64,000 bases of DNA from Pararge aegeria (GCF_905163445.1 NC_053201.1:2924001-2988000); one strand, 5' to 3'. Numbered from the stretch's first letter, positions 32,755 through 44,229 are shown. Numbers and translations: made by a program. The notes: generated by a model not told the origin, from the letters alone.

Positions 32755-32895
32755 ATGATAGCCTAGTGGTTAGGACTTCAGCTACACTTTTGAGACACCG
32801 AGTTCGAATCCCAGCACGTGCCTCTTACTTTTCTAAGTTATGTGCGTTTTAAGCAATTCAATTATCACTTGCTTTTAATAAGTATATAATTATAT
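32755..32895 (+). mobile_element. SINE-B, 3'-truncated
   Basis: A good tRNA-like head ('gatagcctagtggttagga', B box AGTTCGAATCC near 32801-32811) and the first part of the body. It breaks off after 'caattatcacttgctt'. Confidence 0.75.
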
Positions 32896-34394
32896 TTATT
32901 TTTTCCATTGCAGTAAAATTAAGGTGATGACAGTTTTTGATCAATAAGCTGAAATTTAAGCTACGATGGTTCGGAATATGCCTGGTCTAAGAAAAAGTTG
33001 TAATTTTTGTGGCCTAAATGAAACTATTTTTAAAAGATATTTTTATTGTAACGCTGTTGATAACTAATAAATAAATAAAAAAACTTGTGTGTACTTATGT
33101 ACACGCGTTAGAAGTTATACTCCTTTGGTGTAACGTGATAAAAATTTAAAATCTTTTCAAAAATTTCATCTTTCGCCTTTTTCTACGTTTGTAGAAAAAG
33201 GTATTTAATACATTAATTAAAGAAATGGACAAAATAAACATATTTAAATTTGGAATACTATTAGACTCATTATCGGACAAACAACATTAAAATTTGAGAT
33301 TTATGTACAATTGTATCAATTGAATCACCCGAATGCGCCCACAGGCTTTGACAATTGAAAGTGTTCACTGTCAAACCTTATAGCTAACTTCAGGGTGTAA
33401 AAGTTTACTCTCATAATTTTTCCCTAACGCGAAAAGAAGTAAAAAAAGCGATAGCTTTTTTTTGAAGTTTTACTTCCTTATGTTATGTTATGGTTAAGCA
33501 TAAGTTATGGTTATTGATAAATAACCATAACTTATGCTACGACTGAATACAATCAATATTTTTTAATTATGACAAAATATTTTATCACTAGGGCTGTAAG
33601 TATATTACAATGTCATTAAAACATTAAATGACAATCACAATAAACACCCGAAATATCTGTCTCAAATAACATTCACACGGTATAAACACGGTGTCACATG
33701 TTATAATGTAAATTTGACAGTCTATCAAAACTACGACACGCGTCTTCACAAACGAACACCAAAAAAAATAGATAACACAACAAAAATATAACCAGTAAAA
33801 ATAACAACAAAATTGTTGCTACTAAAAAACTACAATACAATGTCACTTGCAAATCAAACCAAATAAAGCTTAGCGCACATCGTGTAAGACATAAAGAGTC
33901 ACGCTTAACAAATTGTATAAAAACAATCGTCGGCCGTCGACTGTTTTACTATTCTTTTGACAAAATCAGCGTTGAATCAAACGCTGGAAATGGAATGTGC
34001 AGAAGAAATTATTTTGAACAGGAAAAACTGTAGAGATGTTATAAGACACATGTAGGCCTACGTATTTTTTTTATTACATAACATTTTTAAAGGATTATCT
34101 GGACAAAATGTTGAATTACTCATCACATGATTTACTGTAAAAACCAGTGATAGAAGAAGTAGGATTTCTTACATTATTTGTTTTTAATGTTACACAGGAA
34201 ATATCACCAAATCTACGATACAAAGATACTTTAAAAAATCTCTGTAAATTTAAGTGTCACATTTTTAAGAAGTCTCATAATAAACATTTAAAAAAAAAAT
34301 GTTAAATATTTATTAACGAATTTTTCAGTGCTGGTTTGCACTGCCACAGAACAAAATTTTAGTGTCAAAATTATTTTACAAATAAGATAACTCT
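32896..34394. other. Unassigned AT-rich DNA
   Basis: No repeat family recognised apart from the hairpin at 33497. Confidence 0.4.
33497..33538. repeat. Perfect hairpin, 19-bp arms
   Basis: 33497-33515 and 33520-33538 are perfect reverse complements with loop GATA. Partial direct repeats of 'tgttatggtta' precede it. Confidence 0.85.
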
Positions 34395-34520
34395 ATGGCT
34401 TTATGTCCCAGTCGCCTCCATCAATGCCCATCACTCGCCACGTGTCAGCCACGCGACCAGCGCGGCGCGACGCGTCGTGTGTGCGCCCCTTTAATGTATT
34501 GTTCTTGCATTTGGTATGGA
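34395..34520. other. Short CpG-rich island
   Basis: About 34430-34490 is dense in CG dinucleotides ('cgcggcgcgacgcgtcgtgt') within AT-rich DNA. A 70-codon plus frame crosses it, but I do not recognise the product. It could be a promoter or 5' exon, or part of an unlisted repeat. Confidence 0.3.
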
Positions 34521-34647
34521 GTGTTCGTGGTAAAGGATGTTTTTAGGAGATTTTGCTCTATGACATCGAAGTCGTATAAACGTTATTTTATTGAACTTAG
34601 AAAGTAAGTCTTAAGTAAATAATACAAACTTAGAACATGGTAATCGT

Positions 34648-34715
34648 CAGTAGCGTGCCCTTTATACATGCACAAAAGCACTGCATACCCAAATTATTTT
34701 ATATAACTAGTATTG
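34648..34715. mobile_element. hAT-type MITE fragment
   Basis: It starts CAGTAGCGTGC and continues 'catgcacaaaagcactgcat', matching the complement of the right half of the 60880 copy. Confidence 0.55.
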
Positions 34716-34729
34716 ATGGGCAAATAAAA

Positions 34730-34930
34730 AAATCTTTATTTACGTAGGCCTATCACAAGCACTTATGAAGCGTTCATACATATATGTTTACATAATTATT
34801 GTGACGTGAACTTCAACCTAAAACTAGGATGATTCCATACGCGCTCTGATCTGAAAAGAGCCCACAACAAACTTAACTTGGTTTTTTTTTGCTATCACCA
34901 TCTCACAGTCAAATAAAATTCAGCTTTCAA
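34730..34930 (-). mobile_element. LINE-2 3' UTR
   Basis: It shares 'cttatgaagcgttcatacat' and 'ccatctcacag' with 54618-54900. No coding part remains. Confidence 0.7.
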
Positions 34931-35280
34931 TATTTTGCACTGGGCAAAGTCTATCTTTTTTAAATACGTAGGTAGGATATATATTGTAGTATTCATATTA
35001 TAACCGAGAATTGAATCTAGGGTCTATTGCGTCCAGGGCACAGCTCGCCGCTGTGCCAGAGGGGTGTCATTCGCTACTTATCATCCCAGGGAGTCATCTA
35101 TTGTAATAATAACACACAATTACTTGCTCCGTACACGCGCCCTAAGGCTATTTGTGGGTTACTCCTACTCATATGCTTAAAGTAAAATACAAAATGAAAG
35201 AGGGAACGTAATATATGGTTTAAGTTACTAAATAGATATCAAATTTGATTATAATAATTATGATAATAAAAACAATATTA
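34931..35280. other. Unassigned DNA with a tRNA-like scrap
   Basis: 35010-35062 resembles a decayed minus-strand SINE head ('gagaattgaatctaggg', 'gctgtgccagagg'). Confidence 0.35.
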
Positions 35281-35450
35281 ATAGTCATTTCAGTCAATGG
35301 TCTTCTCAAAATCTTAAGAAGCTTTCGCTTGGATGTTATACATTCATTGAAACGTTGCGTACTGTTAGCAGGGCTCCAGAGTGAGGAACCTCCAGGAGAA
35401 GTGGATGATTTTTTTTTATAATTTTTTAATAGTGCTGTTTTTATTTATAT
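35281..35450 (+). mobile_element. Unclassified retroposon fragment
   Basis: The end ('ccaggagaagtggatgattt' and a T-rich run with 'aatagtgctgtttttatt') parallels 23066-23140. A plus frame reads LRSFRLDVIHSLKRCVLLAG before a stop. Confidence 0.4.
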
Positions 35451-35814
35451 GATTTAACATTGGTCACAACGTGCACATTGATATGTAAGCGTAGCTTACC
35501 TATTACTGGTACTAAGAGATGCATATATTTTTTTTTATAGGTCATGTTTTATAACATGCAGCATTTTTATCCCGAAAAAATACAAACAAAACAACAGTTT
35601 ACTTCCGCTAACATTGTCGCGATTTGCCCGAAGCCACTTCCCCGACGTCCCACACAAACGGCTCTCCCATGAAAAATAAAATAACAATAACGTTACAATA
35701 TTTGTGAAGTTTGTGCAAAGAGAGCTGTGGTTAAAAGATTTTATTTTTTTATTGTTGATATTTGTTTACGGTGTGTTAGCGGTGATAGTAGTAGTACCTA
35801 CAGATTTTTGTGAT
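35451..35814. other. Unassigned DNA
   Basis: No feature recognised. Confidence 0.35.
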
Positions 35815-35930
35815 AGAGCTCGTCCGGGGCAAAACCAAGCTTATTTCTACCACCAAGTAACATTTTTTTTTGTAGTAATTGTAGGGTATAATGCAACCAC
35901 TGTAATTCAATGGGTATAGTGGTGGTATAG
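35815..35930 (+). mobile_element. SINE-D fragment
   Basis: 'gatagagctcgtccggggca' and 'gcttatttctaccaccaagtaac' match the SINE-D body. It ends before the next SINE-A. Confidence 0.5.
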
Positions 35931-35931
35931 T

Positions 35932-36125
35932 TGGACAATATTTGTGTGATGAACAATAATGTTTTTCAGTGTCTGGGCGTTTATCTATATATTATAAATA
36001 TTTTAAATGTATATTATTCATAAAAAAATTTCATCAGTTATCTAAGTACCCATAACACAAAGCTACGCTTACGTAGTAGTACATATTTATTTTACGTACG
36101 TACGTCGTAGTATATTTATTTATTA
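35932..36125 (+). mobile_element. SINE-A, head missing
   Basis: Starts at 'tttgtgtgatgaac' and runs to the (ATTT)n tail. A 'acgtacgtacgt' run (36096-36108) replaces part of the usual 'gatggcgatgtgtg' block. Confidence 0.75.
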
Positions 36126-36129
36126 ATAG

Positions 36130-36545
36130 TCCATTGCTATAGGATTCGAGCACCAGTCGTGTCGCTCACCCAACCTTAGCGCCACTCTCAACAAGAAGCC
36201 TAAACATATCCTTCAAGACCCAGATGATAAGATTACTACTGACAATGCTCCCTATCAGAACACACAAACAATCTCTGCACAGCGTCTTCGCCGGCGAAGA
36301 CGAGGTCCCCGACTTCTGACGTCATCCGGTCGTGGGCTCGCACAACGTTCTCTAAAGCGTGCGGACTCAGTAATCACCGTCCGTAACCCTTCACTGCAAT
36401 CGTCGCCGGAGCCGAGGTTCGGCCTCACATGAGGCTCCCTCAGGCCGACGATCCCTTCGCTTCTTCGAGCCCTAGGGTTCAAACTCTTTCTGGCAGAACC
36501 CCATTCCGAGGCTCACCAACAAGCCCGCGTTACGATGTTAAAATC
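36130..36545 (+). other. GC-rich block with long open, ATG-less frame
   Basis: A plus frame is open from 36130 to a TGA near 36431 (about 100 codons). It is rich in Arg, Ser and Pro and contains SAQRLRRRRRGPRLLTSSGR. After the stop, another frame continues as ADDPFASSSPRVQTLSGRTP and SPTSPRYDVKIIRVNQ to about 36570. This fits a frameshifted disordered or basic protein such as a transposon gag/ORF1 piece. A minus 75-codon frame (36255-36482) overlaps. I cannot assign it. Confidence 0.3.
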
Positions 36546-36639
36546 ATTAGGGTTAATCAGCTACACACAATCCAAAAAAAAAAGATGTGTCGCTCAATTT
36601 AGAACGAATATTTTTATATTTCTTTACGGCTCTAAACAA

Positions 36640-36800
36640 TGAATGAATGAATGAATGAATACACTTTTATTGTACACCAAAGAAACAAAAAGTAGTTACA
36701 AAGATATAAATACAATCAAGAGAGTACAATTTGGTGGCCTTATCGCTACATAGCGATTTCTTCCAGGCAACCAAAGGCGTAAAAGGAAAAATGCGTAGTA
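36640..36800 (-). mobile_element. LINE-3 3' end with (GAAT)n tail
   Basis: 'tgaatgaatgaatgaat' at 36644-36660 is followed by 'acttttattgtacac' and the 'ggccttatcgctacatagcg' block. Nearly the same as 53916-54075. Confidence 0.7.
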
Positions 36801-37169
36801 GCATAAATATATAACTTAATATAACTTAAATTATATTTTAATTTTAAGTAGGGAAAACTGCGGCGAACAACAAGTAAAATAATAAAAATGCGTGCAGTAA
36901 TTTCCCATGAACGTACATAGTTGAACCCTCAATTGTGTTAATTTACAAATATTAGCGAGTAATTTGTTAAACACGGAGTCACGTGGTCGCCGCGGGCGTT
37001 TTCCAAAACTGTTAACAATAAATAAATTTATGGGGGGTAATGAATAAAACATTTTTATTTGGGGTCTAACTTTTTGTACTATTATGAGAAACTGCTTGAC
37101 TACTTGACTTAAGGATCTTTTGATAACACCGTAGTCGCTTGCATAGATGGTTCGAACACAGTCTCTATC
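36801..37169. other. Unassigned DNA
   Basis: No repeat recognised. Confidence 0.4.
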
Positions 37170-37275
37170 GATGGAAGTCCACTTCTCGACATAGGTCTTT
37201 TGTAGGCAGTTTCGTACGCCACAGTCTTGTACTGTAGGAATTCCCTGGAAGTCTTTTGTTTGCCATGCTGCATTT
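37170..37275 (-). mobile_element. RTE-type LINE tail fragment
   Basis: The minus strand reads QDCGVRNCLQKTYVEKWTSI, a variant of the LQKTYVQQWTSI ending. Confidence 0.65.
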
Positions 37276-37295
37276 TTAAGTGTGATTGACAATTA

Positions 37296-37340
37296 AGAGT
37301 TCCGGTACGATATCGCGTAGAAACCGATTAGGAGTACCTA
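37296..37340 (+). mobile_element. SINE-C internal fragment
   Basis: 'gttccggtacgatatcgcgt' and 'agaaaccgattaggagta' match the SINE-C body, wedged between the RTE piece and SINE-B. Confidence 0.55.
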
Positions 37341-37344
37341 TTGG

Positions 37345-37745
37345 TTTAATGAATTGGTGATAGCGCATTGGGCAGGATCTCGACTTCCCTTTCGAGTTCG
37401 AATCCCAGCACGCACCTCTAACTTTTCTAATTTATGTGCGTTTCAAGTTATTAAAATATCACTTGCTTCAACGGTGAAGGAAAACATCGTGTGGAAACCT
37501 GCATGCCTGAGAGTTCTACATAATGTTCTCAAAGGTGTGTGGAGTCCACCAAACCGCACTAGGCCAGCGTGGTGGACAAAAGTCTTACCCCTTCTCATTG
37601 TGGGAATCCCCCTCTCTGTAGTGGACCTGACCCCCTCTATGTACTGCAGTACCCATAACAGGCTAGCACGCTGCCATCTTAGCCGGCATCATCACTTACC
37701 ACCAGGTAAGATTGCAGTAAAGGGTTAATTTTAAGGGGAATAAAA
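37345..37745 (+). mobile_element. SINE-B fused to a SINE-C 3' end
   Basis: A complete SINE-B head (B box AGTTCGAATCC near 37393-37403) and body run to 'gtagtggacctgacc' (about 37632). The sequence then switches to the last ~95 bp of SINE-C ('gctagcacgctgccatctta', 'accaccaggtaagattgcag') with an A-rich end. A 124-codon open frame over it is a shadow. Confidence 0.8.
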
Positions 37746-38244
37746 AAAATCGTAAGAATATTTCCGTATTTCATTTAAAAAAAAATAGGTTACTAGTAAA
37801 TATTATTTGTTACGCATTAAAAAAAACGTATTTGTTTTGAACACTTGATTTTTTATAAAACTCGTCAGACGTCAAGCACTCAATTTGCGAATTTCCCGTA
37901 ACTCAAGCACGGCTTAAGAACAATCATCTAACCATGCATTCATAACAATACGTTCCCAAAGATCATTATAGCTGACTGGACAATACAACTCCAATAATCT
38001 GCCATTAATTATAATTGACATATTTCGTACTATACATGCACTTCAGCTGCAATTTGTCGGCTCTCCGAATGGCCACGTGCGGGTGTTTGTTTTGATGTCC
38101 AGGGGCTATATCGACCACCGCGCTCATTAGAGGGTCAGATGGGTCCATACTTTGGATGAATCCGTACTTTAGTGTAAGTTGACGTCCGCTTTAAGGTTAC
38201 ATAGGTATTGTATTTTAGAAACTTGAAACTTATTAACTTGAAAA
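37746..38244. other. Unassigned DNA
   Basis: No feature recognised. Confidence 0.4.
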
Positions 38245-38560
38245 TTCAATATTAAAAATTCGTTCATTTCAAGTAGGCCTAGTAAACGTCAAGTCAGTCT
38301 GTTTGTAGTGACTCTACCACCGCTTCGGAAGGCAGGTTCCACCGAGAAGAGCCGGCAAGAAACTCAGCAGCTCTTTTTCAACATCATTTTACAGTTTACA
38401 ATCTTTTAAATTAAAAAAAAGAGATTAGATCGGAGCCTGCTTCCAAGCAGCCTTGTCGTTAAGAAATTCATCTATTAAATGTGTTTTAACATAGTGTTTA
38501 AACTTATGCATTGGCAGGTCCAAAATTACCTTGGGTATCTCACAAGGTAATTTAGTTACA
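38245..38560 (-). mobile_element. LINE-1 3' portion, decayed
   Basis: The minus strand retains the UTR blocks and a broken KVILDLPMHKFK coding end. The YYTIDEF part is deleted. Confidence 0.75.
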
Positions 38561-38667
38561 TAGTTACATAATGTATCAATATTATGCTATACGTTTTTTC
38601 TTTTATGTGTGTCTGATGGTTTCATATTTATTAGTAGTTACCCTCAGTTATTAAGGTACATTCAGGA

Positions 38668-38930
38668 AGCGGAGATAGCCTAGTGGTTAGAGCTTCGGCC
38701 CCTTTTATTAAAATAAAAACGCACAAACGTGCTTTCATCAAACTCAGTCCAGTTTGATGAAAGAACGTTTTTGCGTTTTTATTTTAAGCAATTAAAATAT
38801 CATTTCATTTAACTGTGAAGGAAAAGATCGAGGAGAGTTCCCCATAACGTTTTCAAAGGTATATGAGGTCCACCAATTTGAACTTGGTTAGCGTGGTGAC
38901 ATAAGCCTTTCTCATTCTGAGAAGAGACCC
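38668..38930 (+). mobile_element. SINE-B with its B-box region replaced by a palindrome
   Basis: The A-box half ('gagatagcctagtggttag') ends at 38700. Arms 38710-38744 and 38751-38785 follow (33 of 35 pairs, loop CAGTCC). The SINE-B body then resumes at 'ttttaagcaattaaaatatc'. The segment from 'gttcgaatccc' to the Arg-rich start of the body is missing. Confidence 0.8.
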
Positions 38931-39548
38931 AGATATTTCGGGTATTTGATAGTGAGAATGACTTGGCTCTATAGTGAATTATTATAAATTAAACCCAGAG
39001 ACACTGTAGAGACAATAGTTACTGTGGCATAAATTTAACAAAACAACAAAACAGTCCCTTTGATAACACAATGTCACTAGCATTTACATGAATTGAATGT
39101 CAACACTCAACCCTTAAACAGTCAAGAGTGTCCTCAAATGTCCTCAAAGACAATATTTGTTGAGGACACGCCTTTCCCTCTTAGAACCTCCATTGAACAC
39201 ACACGTGTCTAATAACGTGGGAATGTATAATAGTTATTCGATTAATACATTGGAATACGATAATTTGGGCACACTTTCCAACGCGTGAATTGTTGTCGAA
39301 GATTTCTGACAGATATTTCAAGTAACACTTATGTTCAAGTAATGATTTATATTATCTATTGATAAATATTTTATTTTATGATTTTCTAGTTCGTATTATT
39401 AAGTGAATGACAATATAAAATGATGATTGAGTAGTGATGAGAATACATACTTAGTTTGCGAAAGATTTATATTATCTATTGATGATAAATTGTATTTTAT
39501 GATTTACTACATTTATTAAGTTGTGATGATAATACAAAAAGTAGTGAA
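38931..39548. other. AT-rich DNA with a diverged duplication
   Basis: 39344-39390 and 39464-39511 share 'gatttatattatctattgat' and 'attttatgatttt' type blocks at about 120-bp spacing. The rest is unassigned. Confidence 0.5.
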
Positions 39549-39842
39549 ACGGTGATAGCCCAGTGGGTAGGAGCTCGACTTCGCTTTCGGGGGGCCGAGT
39601 TCGAATCCCAGCACGCACTTCTAACTACTTTAAGTTATGTGCGTTTTAAGATTAAAATATCACTTGCTTCAACGGTGAAGAAAAATCGTGAGGAAACCTG
39701 CAAGCCTGAGGGTTGTACATAATGTTCTAAGGTGTGTCGAGTCCACCAATCCGCACTGGGCCAGCGTGGTGGACTACGGCCTTCTCACTGTGGGAGCCCT
39801 TTAGTGGGCCGGTAATGGATTGATATGATGATGATGACGACG
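39549..39842 (+). mobile_element. SINE-B, full length
   Basis: Head from 39549 ('ggtgatagcccagtgggtag'), B box AGTTCGAATCC at 39598-39608, complete body, and a (GAT)n tail at 39820-39842. This is the clearest copy of the family. The tail resembles the end of the RTE-type LINE at 9690-9735. Confidence 0.9.
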
Positions 39843-40194
39843 AGTGAATGAAGAATTGAAAAAGAAAATCTTAGTTGGTTCGTTGTTTTCTTTTCGACTG
39901 TGCTTCGTGGTGTATATTTTGTGATTACGTACATGAATAATATGCATAACATATGCATTTGCATTTAGGTCATTATCAGCGACACAAAAATTAATTTAGG
40001 GAAACGTTAACCTGTAACGGTCGTTCTGGAAATCCACTAAAATTTCTATAAATTTTCCACTAAATTTTTTGATGAAAATTTTTAAAACTACGAAAGTATT
40101 TTTAAAAACGAGACACGAAACTGAAATGGCAATGACTTAGAGAACCAATCGTCATTTTGGTCCCAAGATGCCCAAACATTTGCAGGGAGTAACC
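39843..40194. other. Unassigned DNA
   Basis: No feature recognised. Confidence 0.35.
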
Positions 40195-40338
40195 CAGGGC
40201 GTGCATAGAGGGTATGCACAGGTTATTAAGATGATATAAAATGAAGAAAATCTATAGTACGAGTAATAAAAAACATAAGGATAGGCATTGTAAGAGTGAT
40301 AAAAAGGACATTTTTTCAAATTGATATACACGCCACTG
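40195..40338. mobile_element. hAT-type MITE
   Basis: Ends CAGGGCGTGCAT and TACACGCCACTG. The middle matches the 17237 copy ('gatgatataaaatgaagaaa'). No flanking duplication survives. Confidence 0.7.
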
Positions 40339-41319
40339 GCCGTGATATTTTAAACTCGCTACAATAGACCTATGTCCAACATTATACGTCGTTATTTTAA
40401 AAAATGGTTTTTATTATTTTTTTATATTTTTGAAACTAAAACGAAATGATAATTAAAAATATTTTAAGTAAATTTGTTTCCATAATAAGGCAGGTAAGCA
40501 AAAATGGACATAACATCAAGCAATCATTATTTTTTACAGCTACCCTCACCCGTTATATTTTGTATTTAGCTTTAAAATACTTACCTACTCATATCTCCGA
40601 GCGAGCACTGAACGATGAATACCGGTGTACAGATATAACCGATTGGGTTTTTGTTACGCCGCAATAGATGTAGAATTGTTATGTATATTTAAGAAAGTAT
40701 ATTTTTCAGTCATAATAATAGTAACATTACTGAGGCTTATTTACAGTTACACTTGATCCGAATCAGTTAATACAGCTAAGGCCCCAATTAAACCAAGCAT
40801 ATCAAATATTAATTCCACATTCGATATGCGCGTAATCCGAGAAACTGACTTCAATACACAGACGGAACCGGGGCACGGATAAGCCGATGATATTAGAGAT
40901 TACTTCGCCCAGAAATTGACCTAGGCTTACGTTCGGAAATGGACAATGATTTAGTGCAACTATTGTAGCCTCTGTACTGGAAGAGACAATACTTAGCTCT
41001 TAGCTATAGAGCTATCAGAGATATAATATAAAAAATAGGATATCACTATTTGGTGCCCGCTTTTTTTTCGACCTTTATTTACAAATCCCGTAAAAACCAC
41101 TTGTACCCCTGGCATAAAAAGTAATCTGTTTTTCTACGTTATTTCAACTGACTCTTTGCTAAGGTACAGTTGATTGGTTGCTAAATTAAGGGGATAAGGA
41201 AGTCAAACAAACAAAGTTATCTATTATTAAATACTGAGTATTCTATTAGACATTTTACTATGGCGAATAGATGGAATGTTCAACACGAAGTTTTATATAG
41301 ATAAAAAAATTTCATCATT
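40339..41319. other. Unassigned DNA
   Basis: A 73-codon plus frame (40446-40667) is present, but nothing supports it as a gene. Confidence 0.35.
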
Positions 41320-41455
41320 CTGAAGGAGATCGCTTAAAGCGATAAGACTGCCTTTACGCATTTTTATTTTTATTGTAATACTGTTTCCAATATTTATAAT
41401 CTTTATTCCTTAATTGTATGCAATAAAGACTTTATTTATCTATCTCCTAATAGAA
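41320..41455 (+). mobile_element. LINE-3-like 3' end
   Basis: 'ggagatcgcttaaagcgata' and 'gcaataaagactttatttatctatct' show a plus-strand copy with AATAAA at about 41423. Confidence 0.55.
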
Positions 41456-43179
41456 TACTACTGAATGGCGTAAGATTTCGTTAACAAGCCACATCCAGTG
41501 CTAAGACCTTTCCTAGTATTTGCATAAACGCGTCAGTCCGGGATTAGTATCCGGTACGTGGACTTCACCGCCCCTGGGCCTTCACGGGGATTTGTACCGG
41601 TTTAATAAGGCGAGCATGTTTCATTTATAGCAGCATCTATTGAACATGTTGTTACTTGTTGGACTTTTCATGGCAATTTTGACGTCGTTCCTGGCGCAGT
41701 AGTAAAAGATTTTTTTTTAATAATTAGGAGAGAAAATCCTCATGGACATCTCTATGGATAGTGTCGGACTCCTACCGACTAAAAACCCCTCCTGCCTTCT
41801 AAAGTAATAAAGTAGTGAGAGTAGAGAGAGTGGTGAGAGTTGCGGACTTATAACTGGAAGGACTAAATACATTTTTTTTTCTAGTATCCCTACTTTAGAG
41901 TTGCGAAGTTGAACTGGCAATGAGCTGGGCACAATTAAAATCTTTATTCAATCTTCGATTGCATAGAACGTCACAAAAAACATCCCAGAATTGCCAGACA
42001 CGATCTTATGTTAGTGATTACTACAAATTTAACTTAAGTGCAAGTCAAAGTAAGCTTGTACGTCCTAAAAAGCGGCAGCAGCTGCCGAATCTGCTCAAAT
42101 GCTTAAGCGCCGTAAATACTCCGTTATTTGTAATGACTACGTTTTCGAGGCACTTGCGTTTGAGACTCTGGGCCCACGAAAAATTTTGTTAACATCGTGT
42201 CCCATAATTGGTCCTTACGTCTGGTCAACCAAGAGCTGGCGCTTATTTAGTTAAGAGTAAACAGTTAGACGGCTTATATTTATTGTAAATATTAATTTTA
42301 GTTTGTAATTATTATTTCCCTAGAAAAATATATTTTTCGTTAGCTTATGTAGAAAGTATATTGTAAATGATATTTTATATAGCAAAACATAGACATTTAA
42401 AAAAACAAATATCTGGTTATAAAAACCAAACAAACGTAACAAAAAGCTATTGAATGTGACACAATATTTAATGATGCGGCGAAACTTGACTCACCTCGGT
42501 ACGCTCTTGAAAAAAAAATACATTTTCACCATCGTAATATTGAAAAATAAAGAAAAAAGCCACCGATAGTTTTGCAGTAATATTACACGATCTGAAGTGC
42601 TAGGGTTGAATAATAGATTTTCCCCGATAGGTACAACATGCATTGCTCGATAGCCCATTCAACCCCTTCCCTGCACACGGCCGGTAATTGCGACCGGGAG
42701 TTGTAAAAATTTACAACTTTGCTTCCGTACGCAACGTCTGCAACCATTGTGATGTTGATGTGGCTGCGATATTAAATTGTGACAAATTCGACTGTGCTTC
42801 TCAAACTTGCTCTTTTATATTATCATGTATCAAATCAAAGTTTTGCTTTAAAAAATTATATCGCTATTATCTACTGAACATTCAAAAATCTAATTTGGCA
42901 CTATCTTACAATAATAACTACTAAAAACTAAAAATTATTATCTGACTAACATACTTTTCCATTACTACTTAAACAAAAATGAATTTTCATCTTCTTTCCA
43001 TAATGAAGTTTACTTTCTTTTATAAAGTTTATATATATATATATATATATCTTTTTTTTATTGTTTTTATATGTGATTTCATAATTGGACTTCCCTCAAC
43101 TAAATAGGTACTGACAGAATACCAGCGTTGTGGGTACATTAGTATCCGGAGCATTAAGCTGAGTCAGAACCTTTTTATT
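41456..43179. other. Unassigned DNA
   Basis: It contains a 90-codon plus frame (41920-42192) with many Lys, Arg and Ser, not recognised. An (AT)10 run lies at 43030-43050. Confidence 0.35.
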
Positions 43180-43305
43180 GGCACGACACATCAAAGACTT
43201 AAGCTATTAATAATTAAGTACAAATTTTTTAAGTTACTCCGTATGTAAGTCTGTTTGTGTTGTTCTGGTAAATAAACAAATTCTATTCTATTCTATTCTA
43301 TTCTA
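43180..43305 (+). mobile_element. Retroposon 3' end with (TTCTA)5 tail
   Basis: AATAAA at about 43271 is followed by five TTCTA units (43281-43305). The upstream body is not recognised. Confidence 0.45.
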
Positions 43306-43319
43306 CACTTATAATACTT

Positions 43320-43558
43320 GACGGCCGATTGGCGCAGTTTGCAGCGACCCTGCTTTCCGAGCCCGAGGCCGTAGGTTCGATTCCCACTACTGCAAAATGT
43401 TTGTGTGATGAGCATGAATGTTTTTCAGTGTCTGGGTAAGTTTTTATGTACATTATTCATAAAAATATTTATCAGTATTCTTAGTACCCATAACACAAAC
43501 TACGCTTACTTTGGGGCTAGATAGCGATGAGTGTATGTCATAGTATATTTATTTATTT
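43320..43558 (+). mobile_element. SINE-A, full length
   Basis: Head 43320-43395 with an A-box-like TGGCGCAGTTTG and perfect GGTTCGATTCC (43374-43384). The body has 'tttgtgtgatgagcatgaat', 'cccataacacaaactacgct' and 'ggggctagatagcgatgag'. The tail is (ATTT)n. It is used here as the family reference. Confidence 0.9.
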
Positions 43559-44229
43559 AATATAGTATGCATTTGTCTCAGCTTCATACGGATCAGAGTT
43601 CACGTGTTTGTGGTTTGTGTTTTTCGTTTTGTTTTTGATTTCAGATGGGTCAATACGAAATTGACACTCACAATTTCACTATTTTGCGACGAGACATCCT
43701 TTGATTGGGTATGACTTTCACGCTACAATACCAGCACTATGGTTAAAGCTGTTTTATTGCATGTGCATTGTATTATATACATTCTCCGATAAAATAAACA
43801 ATCAATAAACAATATATAAACAATCTCTGGAACTAAATAACTAGTCGGATGATAAAAAACTTAGTCTCATAGCTCACTTAGGTACTTCGAAAACTAACTA
43901 ACATGTTATGGGTGTTAATGCACTCGCATAATATAATAGACACGTTGGTCACCGCTACCTTTTTTTACCTTTTTTAAAATAAACATTATTAAGGTATTTA
44001 ATGAGAAAACAATGTTTAAAAATGAGTAAAAGTGATTCTAAAAATCACCCTTGTTAAAGTTTGAGAACCATGGGGTTTGATGCTTAAACCGTTTAAGCTC
44101 ACATTAATGGCGTCGATAAATGCGACTGATGTTGTTTTTAACGAAGCTAGAACTAACAGAATTTTATAACTGGTACTAAATCGTCCCCAGACTGCAGCTG
44201 TAGGTTTAGCACAATATCTTCGTTTAGTA
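43559..44229. other. Unassigned DNA
   Basis: No feature recognised. Confidence 0.4.

Noticed and set aside
37354..37728. 124-codon plus-strand open frame
   Set aside because: It lies entirely inside the SINE-B/SINE-C chimera.
43320..43395. Possible true tRNA gene
   Set aside because: A and B boxes are present, but the same head recurs in many copies followed by the same SINE body, and the cloverleaf 3' half is missing.
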